This document shows, one piece after another, positions 59,162 to 64,000 of a DNA stretch of 64,000 bases (position 1 is the first letter of the stretch; every line of letters starts with the position of its first letter). A program made the position numbers and the translations under genes. The DNA comes from Paenibacillus riograndensis SBR5 (GTDB lineage Bacteria > Bacillota > Bacilli > Paenibacillales > Paenibacillaceae). The stretch covers positions 3,765,187 to 3,829,186 of the forward strand of contig NZ_LN831776.1 of assembly GCF_000981585.1 (NCBI RefSeq), read 5' to 3'. The notes below the pieces were generated by a model. It had not been told where the DNA came from, did no database searches, and was given only the letters and a program-made list of their open reading frames with translations.

Positions 59162-60226
59162 ATGACAGCACAATATCGTGTAGCCGTCGCCGGCTGCGGA
59201 GGCATGGCTAACGAGTGGATCAGCTATGCTGTGAGGCGGCCGGATGTCCGTATTGTCGCGCTGGTGGATATCCGGCTTGATGCGGCAGCGGCCATGGCCG
59301 GCAAGCATGGCTTAACCTGTCCGGTCTTTACCGATATTGGAGAGGCGATCGAACAGACGGGAGCGAATCTAGTCTTTGATGTGACCATACCGGCCAGCCA
59401 TTATAGGGTTGCCAGCACAGCACTTACACATCAATGCGATGTGTTCAGCGAGAAGCCGCTGGCGGAGACCATGGAGCACTGTAATGCTATAGTTGCTTTA
59501 GCGGAGCGCACCGGAAAGAGCCATGCGGTTATGCAGAACAGGCGGTATGACCCCCGTATCCGCTCTCTGCGCCGCCTGATTGAAGCCGGAGAGATTGGAA
59601 GAATCGGCTACATCGGGGCGGGCTTTTTTCTGGCGCCGCATTTTGGCGGCTTCCGTGATGCGATGGAAAGCCCGCTGCTGCTCGATATGGCCATCCATAC
59701 CTTTGACCAGGCCCGATTCATCAGCGGCGCGGACCCGGTAACGGTATATTGCCAGGAGTTCAATCCTCCCGGGTCCTGGTATGCGGGGAATGCCTCGGCA
59801 GTCTGCATTTTTGAAATGTCGGACGGCTCCGTCTTCTGCTACCAGGGCTCATGGTGTGCAGAAGGGGCTCCAACCTCATGGGAAGCCACCTGGCGGATTC
59901 AGGGTGACAAAGGAACTGCGATATGGGATGGTGAGGGGATGCCGTATGCTGAAAAGGTAACGGATCGTAGCCCGGACGGCGAATTCATCCGTGACCACGA
60001 CCGTGTTGAAGGTGAAGCGGCAGACCTGAAAGAAACCTTCCATTACGGGTGTCTGGAGGAAATGTTCCAGGCGCTGGCTGAACGCCGCCCTGCAGAAACC
60101 GATTGCCGGGACAACCGTTACAGCATGGCTATGGTTTTTGGAGCGCTGGAGAGTGCCCGGACGGGAAGAAAGGTAGAGCTTGCCGGCTTTATGACCAGCG
60201 GCGAAGTGGGTATTTTGGGTAAATAG
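59162..60226 (+). CDS. Gfo/Idh/MocA-family dehydrogenase (3)
   Basis: The 354-residue protein has the Rossmann start RVAVAGCGGMANEWI, the EKP motif (VFSEKPLAET) with catalytic Lys, and MAIHTFDQARFISG in the C-terminal domain. It likely oxidises or reduces the substrate of the preceding TIM-barrel isomerase. AAAGAGG precedes the ATG. A terminator follows. Confidence 0.87.
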   Translation: MTAQYRVAVAGCGGMANEWISYAVRRPDVRIVALVDIRLDAAAAMAGKHGLTCPVFTDIGEAIEQTGANLVFDVTIPASHYRVASTALTHQCDVFSEKPLAETMEHCNAIVALAERTGKSHAVMQNRRYDPRIRSLRRLIEAGEIGRIGYIGAGFFLAPHFGGFRDAMESPLLLDMAIHTFDQARFISGADPVTVYCQEFNPPGSWYAGNASAVCIFEMSDGSVFCYQGSWCAEGAPTSWEATWRIQGDKGTAIWDGEGMPYAEKVTDRSPDGEFIRDHDRVEGEAADLKETFHYGCLEEMFQALAERRPAETDCRDNRYSMAMVFGALESARTGRKVELAGFMTSGEVGILGK

Positions 60227-60273
60227 GCTGGAGCCGCTGGGTAGGCGGAGAAGCAACCGATAGAGAGTAGAGG

Positions 60274-60317
60274 CGCTTTGGGCAGGAGTGAATTCCTTCT
60301 GTTCAAAGCGTTTTTTT
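60274..60317 (+). terminator. Terminator after dehydrogenase (3)
   Basis: CGCTTTG and CAAAGCG pair with an inner AGGA/TCCT stem; seven T follow. Confidence 0.85.
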
Positions 60318-60325
60318 GCCGGCAT

Positions 60326-60512
60326 TCAATTACACTTTATACAATAGATGATCTTTAAATCAGCGAAAAAGTGGAATCTGTTGCACTTTGTACAGCAGAA
60401 TCGGGCGAAAAAGGCGCTTTTGACTCCAAATCACGAAATCTACTGCACGAAATGCAGCAGAATGTGATTCGCCGCAGAACTCTCAGCTTTCCATTGTACA
60501 AAGTGCAGTCAC
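60326..60512. repeat. Palindromic repeats of the TTGCAC/GTACAA family (four cores)
   Basis: Cores start at 60330 (TTACACTTTATACAA), 60381 (TTGCACTTTGTACAGCA), 60443 (CTGCACGAAATGCAGCA) and 60494 (TTGTACAAAGTGCA, inverted sense). Spacings are 51, 62 and 51 bases. Flanks such as GGAATCTG and CGAAATCT resemble the other arrays. They fill the gap before gene relics at 60531. Confidence 0.6.
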
Positions 60513-60530
60513 CCACCGGTTAACCGTAAT

Positions 60531-60599
60531 TCACTCTTTATACTTTCCCGGAGTAACTCCCTCATACTTTTTTAGTTTACTGTATGCGTTTACATGTAG
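60531..60599 (-). pseudogene. Relic of an AraC-family regulator C-terminus
   Basis: The minus strand reads ...AYSKLKKYEGVTPGKYKE then TGA, the typical last residues of an AraC-type DNA-binding domain. No intact helix-turn-helix precedes it; the frame upstream (to about 60850) is open in another phase but has no recognisable domain. It looks like what is left of a deleted regulator gene. Confidence 0.6.
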
Positions 60600-60711
60600 A
60601 GGATAGTGTATTGGTAATTTCCGCCTGCAGTGCAGCTATGGTTTCACACTCAAACAATTTTTCCACCGGCTCAGCACCAGACAAAATGAAATAAACACAT
60701 ATAAGGGTGAA

Positions 60712-60834
60712 ATGTTTCTGAAGCGGCTTATGGGAAAAGAGGATGTGATTGCTACACTCCCTATCCTGGCGGCGTATCCATTCTTGCAGAAGTATTTTGT
60801 TAAGGGTGTAATGGTTGGAGCGCTCAAAGGTTAA
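60712..60834 (+). pseudogene. Relic of a sugar ABC permease (LplC/YtcP type) C-terminus
   Basis: The plus strand encodes MFLKRLMGKEDVIATLPILA followed by AYPFLQKYFVKGVMVGALKG and a stop. YPFLQKYFVKGVMxGxxKG is the hallmark end of MalG-like LplC permeases of Paenibacillus sugar importers. The upstream 250 residues are missing, so this is a fragment, perhaps left by deletion of an importer that once went with the neighbouring AraC and glycosidase genes. Confidence 0.65.
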
Positions 60835-60851
60835 ACTTGCTGATGACTCCA

Positions 60852-61670
60852 CTACAATCCAATATATTTATTCGGTGAGATTCCCTCTATTTTCTTAAAG
60901 TACCTGCTGAAATAAAACATGTCGCCAAAACCAACTAATCTTGCAGTATCGGTTACGGAGCAGCCGTTTTCCAGAAATTCTTTTGCGCGGGCGATCCGGT
61001 ATTTGATAATAAACTCAAAGGGAGTTTCTCCGGTGGTTTCCTTGAAAATATGCCCCAGATGGGAGCGGCTGATATGTATACTGTCGGCCAGTTCATCTAG
61101 GGTTAACTTTCGGGTATAGTTTGCTGCAATATAGTTGATTACTTTCTCCACTTTATGAATGGCGCTGTAATTTATGGTGTTATGTTCCATGTATTTAGAA
61201 ATAAGAAGCAGAATTTCCATGAAGTCGGCGCGGCATCTGAACGTCCGGTTCTCGTGCCCCGATGACCAGTGCCGCATGAACTCTTCAAATAATTCGGTCA
61301 AACGGCGGAACAGATACCGGTCCTGAATATGGGTATGCGCCGGAAAAGGAAGCGCAACATCAAGATTAACCCAACTGCCGTTCTCCATAACAGGGCAGGC
61401 ATATTGAAAATCAACGGTATAGCATTTCACAAGACAGTTTGGATTCGTATCGCCCCTTCTCATGTCGCCGGGTTTAAAATAAACAAGATCTCCGCTTACG
61501 GCTGTAAACTCAGCATCATTACAAAGGAGATTGGCTTCACCATCAAATACCAGCATCAGATTATGATGATGAAAAACAGCATGAGGAATTTTCCAGGAAG
61601 GGGTAGAGTACCGTTTGATCGCCAGGTGAAAATGTGGAACCATGGAGTTTAAAATATCGGTAGTCTTCAA
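60852..61670 (-). CDS. AraC-family regulator with cupin sensor (2)
   Basis: The 272-residue protein has an N-terminal cupin-like sensor (HHHNLMLVFDGEANLLC, GDLVYFKPGDMRRG) and two C-terminal helix-turn-helix units (LTLDELADSIHISRSHLGHIFKETTG; VTDTARLVGFGDMFYFSRYFKKIEGISP, in parts). TTG start at 61670 follows GGTGGTGA. It is divergent from the GH105-like gene and probably activates it in response to an oligosaccharide. Confidence 0.87.
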   Translation of the reverse strand: MKTTDILNSMVPHFHLAIKRYSTPSWKIPHAVFHHHNLMLVFDGEANLLCNDAEFTAVSGDLVYFKPGDMRRGDTNPNCLVKCYTVDFQYACPVMENGSWVNLDVALPFPAHTHIQDRYLFRRLTELFEEFMRHWSSGHENRTFRCRADFMEILLLISKYMEHNTINYSAIHKVEKVINYIAANYTRKLTLDELADSIHISRSHLGHIFKETTGETPFEFIIKYRIARAKEFLENGCSVTDTARLVGFGDMFYFSRYFKKIEGISPNKYIGL

Positions 61671-61783
61671 GCCGTCACCACCAAATAATCGGTATATATT
61701 ACAAACCGAATCATATCATGCATGCCTTATACATTCAACATATGCTAACATAAAATCGTAGAATACTTCATAAAGGAGTTGCG

Positions 61784-63976
61784 ATGATGAAGCCCTATTT
61801 TGATGAACAGGAAAGTATTTATTCGAAGTTGTATGACCGTACAGATGAGATTCTTGAAACCGTTGCCAATGCGTACATTGGAAGGAATCCTGCGCTTCCT
61901 TTTGAGTTCCGGAGTTTTTCGCGGGAAGGTTTTCTTAAGAAGAATAATGGAAGATATGACATGAATTTAGAGGAGAAGCTGCCAGAAGCCAAACTGGGCC
62001 AGTATGCTTATGTCTTTGGTCTGCTCTGGAGCAACCATGACGGGTGGACGGACTTTGGAGTGAGCTGCTATGGTCCAACTGCTGTTTATTTGAACCGGGA
62101 ATTTCTGTATAAATCCGATATTCATGAAGAAGCAAATCCTAAGGTAAATAAAGGCATTCGTGCCAAGCTGCAAAAGGGCTGGAATTCTGTATGCATTAAG
62201 TTTGTGAAGACAGGATCAGGTTTTGGCGGGATTTTTGGTACGCAGCACACCAAATGGAATCCCATGGAGTTTATGTCTCCCTTCCAGGAAAGAAAGGGAC
62301 AGGCCGGCTGGATCTATTCTGACGCAATGGACGCGGACTGTTTCAGCGAAGAGCATATTCCGGAATATACTGCTCTGGAAGAGCAATCCGGCATGGTCTG
62401 GCACCCCGGGCTTTCCTGGGATAAAGAACAAATGAAGTTGAATCCGTGCACGCGGATTTTCGGCAATACGCCCCACAAGGTGGCCTACCTCTGGTCGGAG
62501 CTTAGCCATTCCAGCGCTGGCTCAAAGGTGTGCAGCCTGAAGGGGAGTTCCACAGGGAAGCTGAGGGTGTGGCTTGATGGCAGCGAGGTGTTTTCAGGAG
62601 CGCTGAAGACATCGGATATGGCGGAATTCAAGCTGGAGCCGGGGAAGCATGAGGTGCTGGTGGAGCTGTGTTCCTCGGACAACGGATGGGAGTACGGCTT
62701 TGACTTCATCATCGATGGGGAAAACGTTGCGTTATCGATTCCGAGGGGGGTAAAGGGGAGCCGTGAACCATGGCTGTATCTGGGGCCTTTTGACAAACAG
62801 CTGGAGGAATCCGCCGATAGCATTTGTTCCCTGTACCGTTTGTTTGAACAGGGGGATAGTCAATACTTCTGGAGGGTGGACCGGCCGGATACATGGGTAA
62901 GACCTTACTTAGACAATGCTCTGTTCGCCAAATGGAATTATCCCCTGGGGGTTACGCTTTACGGGCTGCTGCAGACCGGAAGATTTTTACAGAAGCAGGG
63001 AATCCTCGATTATGCGGTGAACCATATTACAGAATGCACCAGGATCTATAAATATGCGAAATGGGATGCGGAGCAGTACGGCTATCCCTCGGTAAACAAT
63101 CAGCTGGTGGAAATGGATATGCTGGATGACTGCGGTTCATTCGGCTCCGCTGTGCTCGAAGCGTACAGCGACTCGCAGGATCCTCATACTCCTTACCTGG
63201 TTGAACAGATCGCGAATCATATGGAATATAAACAGGAACGGCTTGAAGACGGAGCCTTCTTCCGCATCTGCCTGAACAGCTTCCAGGAAAATACGCTATG
63301 GGCTGACGACCTGTATATGAGCACCCCGTTCTTAATCCGCTATTACCGGCTGACGGGGGAAGCCAAATATCTGGATGACGCAGCAAGACAATTTAACCGG
63401 TTTAAGAAGTATCTGTTTATTCCTGAATTCAAGATCATGTCCCATGTGTACGACTTTAAGCACAACAAGCCTACCAATGTCCCATGGGGCCGGGGCAACG
63501 GCTGGGTGTTCTTCTCCCTGTCGGAGTTGCTGGAGGTTATGCCGGAAACACACGTGGAGCGGGAAGAACTGCTGAAATTCTACAATGAGCTTGCCGAAGG
63601 GTATATGGCTTTGCAGGGAACCAGCGGGCTGTGGCATCAGGTGTTGACTCATCCGGATTCCTACGAGGAAACCTCCTGCACCAGTATGTTTGTTTACGGT
63701 TTATCCAGAGGAGTCCGCCATGGCTGGATTAGGGAGGACATGAAGTCCAAAGCGGTAAAGGCGGTGAGCAGGGGCTGGGAAGCCCTGACGAAATATGGCA
63801 TTGACCGGTTCGGGAATGTACACGGGGTATGCCGGGGTTCCGGGTATTCCTTCACACCTGAATATTATAAGGTTGAGCTGAACGCGTTGACGAATGATAC
63901 CCATGGTATTGGGATTGTGCTGCTGGCGGGCATCGAAACAGGAAAATTGTTGAAGTGGCTGAAGCAAAAGAATTAA
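61784..63976 (+). CDS. GH105/GH88-like glycoside hydrolase with long N-terminal region
   Basis: The 730-residue protein has no signal peptide and so acts in the cytosol. The C-terminal part, about residues 370-725, is an alpha/alpha-barrel of the unsaturated-glucuronyl/rhamnogalacturonyl hydrolase type, with WADDLYMSTPFLIRYYRLTG (the Asp pair includes the catalytic acid), VPWGRGNGWVFFSLSELL and GLWHQVL. The first 350 residues are beta-rich and not typical of the family (usual length about 370); they may be a carbohydrate-binding or lid domain. The start follows AAAGGAG. It is divergent from an AraC regulator. Likely substrates are oligosaccharides from pectin or similar plant polymers. Confidence 0.78.
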   Translation: MMKPYFDEQESIYSKLYDRTDEILETVANAYIGRNPALPFEFRSFSREGFLKKNNGRYDMNLEEKLPEAKLGQYAYVFGLLWSNHDGWTDFGVSCYGPTAVYLNREFLYKSDIHEEANPKVNKGIRAKLQKGWNSVCIKFVKTGSGFGGIFGTQHTKWNPMEFMSPFQERKGQAGWIYSDAMDADCFSEEHIPEYTALEEQSGMVWHPGLSWDKEQMKLNPCTRIFGNTPHKVAYLWSELSHSSAGSKVCSLKGSSTGKLRVWLDGSEVFSGALKTSDMAEFKLEPGKHEVLVELCSSDNGWEYGFDFIIDGENVALSIPRGVKGSREPWLYLGPFDKQLEESADSICSLYRLFEQGDSQYFWRVDRPDTWVRPYLDNALFAKWNYPLGVTLYGLLQTGRFLQKQGILDYAVNHITECTRIYKYAKWDAEQYGYPSVNNQLVEMDMLDDCGSFGSAVLEAYSDSQDPHTPYLVEQIANHMEYKQERLEDGAFFRICLNSFQENTLWADDLYMSTPFLIRYYRLTGEAKYLDDAARQFNRFKKYLFIPEFKIMSHVYDFKHNKPTNVPWGRGNGWVFFSLSELLEVMPETHVEREELLKFYNELAEGYMALQGTSGLWHQVLTHPDSYEETSCTSMFVYGLSRGVRHGWIREDMKSKAVKAVSRGWEALTKYGIDRFGNVHGVCRGSGYSFTPEYYKVELNALTNDTHGIGIVLLAGIETGKLLKWLKQKN

Positions 63977-64000
63977 TTAAGGTAATGCTTCTCCTCCATC

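Noticed and set aside
60577..60852. 91-codon minus-strand frame as a small gene
   Set aside because: It overlaps the AraC relic and lies opposite the permease relic, has no convincing ribosome binding site and no recognisable domain.

Overview
The window looks like the chromosome of a Paenibacillus-type Firmicute. GC content is moderate to high, ribosome binding sites are strong GGAGG types, and GTG and TTG starts are common. AraC, LacI, LysR, IclR and MocA-type sugar genes, ECF sigma factors and ABC exporters are abundant. No rRNA, tRNA or CRISPR array was seen. One end cuts a gene: a PTS permease enters from the left. The right end lies just after a complete glycoside hydrolase gene.

1-9.6 kb: the end of a PTS EIIC-EIIB gene, a small hypothetical gene, a separate minus-strand gene for a 70-residue protein that is 46% methionine, an ECF sigma / anti-sigma / ABC exporter operon, a divergent HxlR regulator and stand-alone GTP cyclohydrolase II, and a three-gene ABC-2 exporter. 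A ROK sugar kinase follows.

10.8-22.1 kb: a catabolic locus with an IclR regulator, two double-DUF427 proteins, a betaine/choline-type (OpuC/EgtUV-like) ABC importer, a flavin monooxygenase, a urocanase homologue, a DUF917 (S-methylthiohydantoin desulfurase family) protein and a histidine-ammonia-lyase homologue that lacks the MIO-forming Ala-Ser-Gly. Together these suggest uptake and breakdown of ergothioneine, S-methyl-ergothioneine or a related histidine betaine, not ordinary histidine use. The operon ends at a 218-bp element with 18-bp terminal inverted repeats, and the element supplies the last codons and the stop of the final gene.

22.5-38.6 kb: an LmrA/LmrB-like drug efflux pair with a recognisable operator, then a LysR-controlled cluster. 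That cluster has two YtnJ/YxeK-type flavin monooxygenases, an AhpD-like protein, an M20 deacetylase, a five-gene Dpp-type ABC importer and an acyl-CoA-dehydrogenase-type monooxygenase. It probably scavenges sulfur from organosulfur or S-substituted cysteine compounds.

38.6-44.7 kb: an intergenic array of 52-bp palindromic repeats (related copies occur near 9.6, 57.0 and 60.4 kb), a TnpB-only IS200/IS605-type element, a secreted VanX-like dipeptidase, a copper-amine-oxidase-N-domain protein and a TetR/MFS efflux pair.

44.8-50.6 kb: an unfamiliar regulator is divergent from a four-gene operon. The operon encodes an M20 amidohydrolase, two tandem crotonases that keep the His/His/Asp triad of 6-oxocamphor hydrolase, and L-serine ammonia-lyase. 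Direct repeats flank its promoter. I read it as an undescribed catabolic route.

50.6-64 kb: a DMT exporter, a LysR regulator, a LacI-led operon of two Gfo/Idh/MocA dehydrogenases and a ThuA-like protein, an AraC regulator divergent from a TIM-barrel isomerase and a third MocA dehydrogenase, relics of an AraC gene and a sugar ABC permease, and an AraC regulator divergent from a 730-residue GH105-like glycosidase. This end is devoted to plant-type carbohydrate use.
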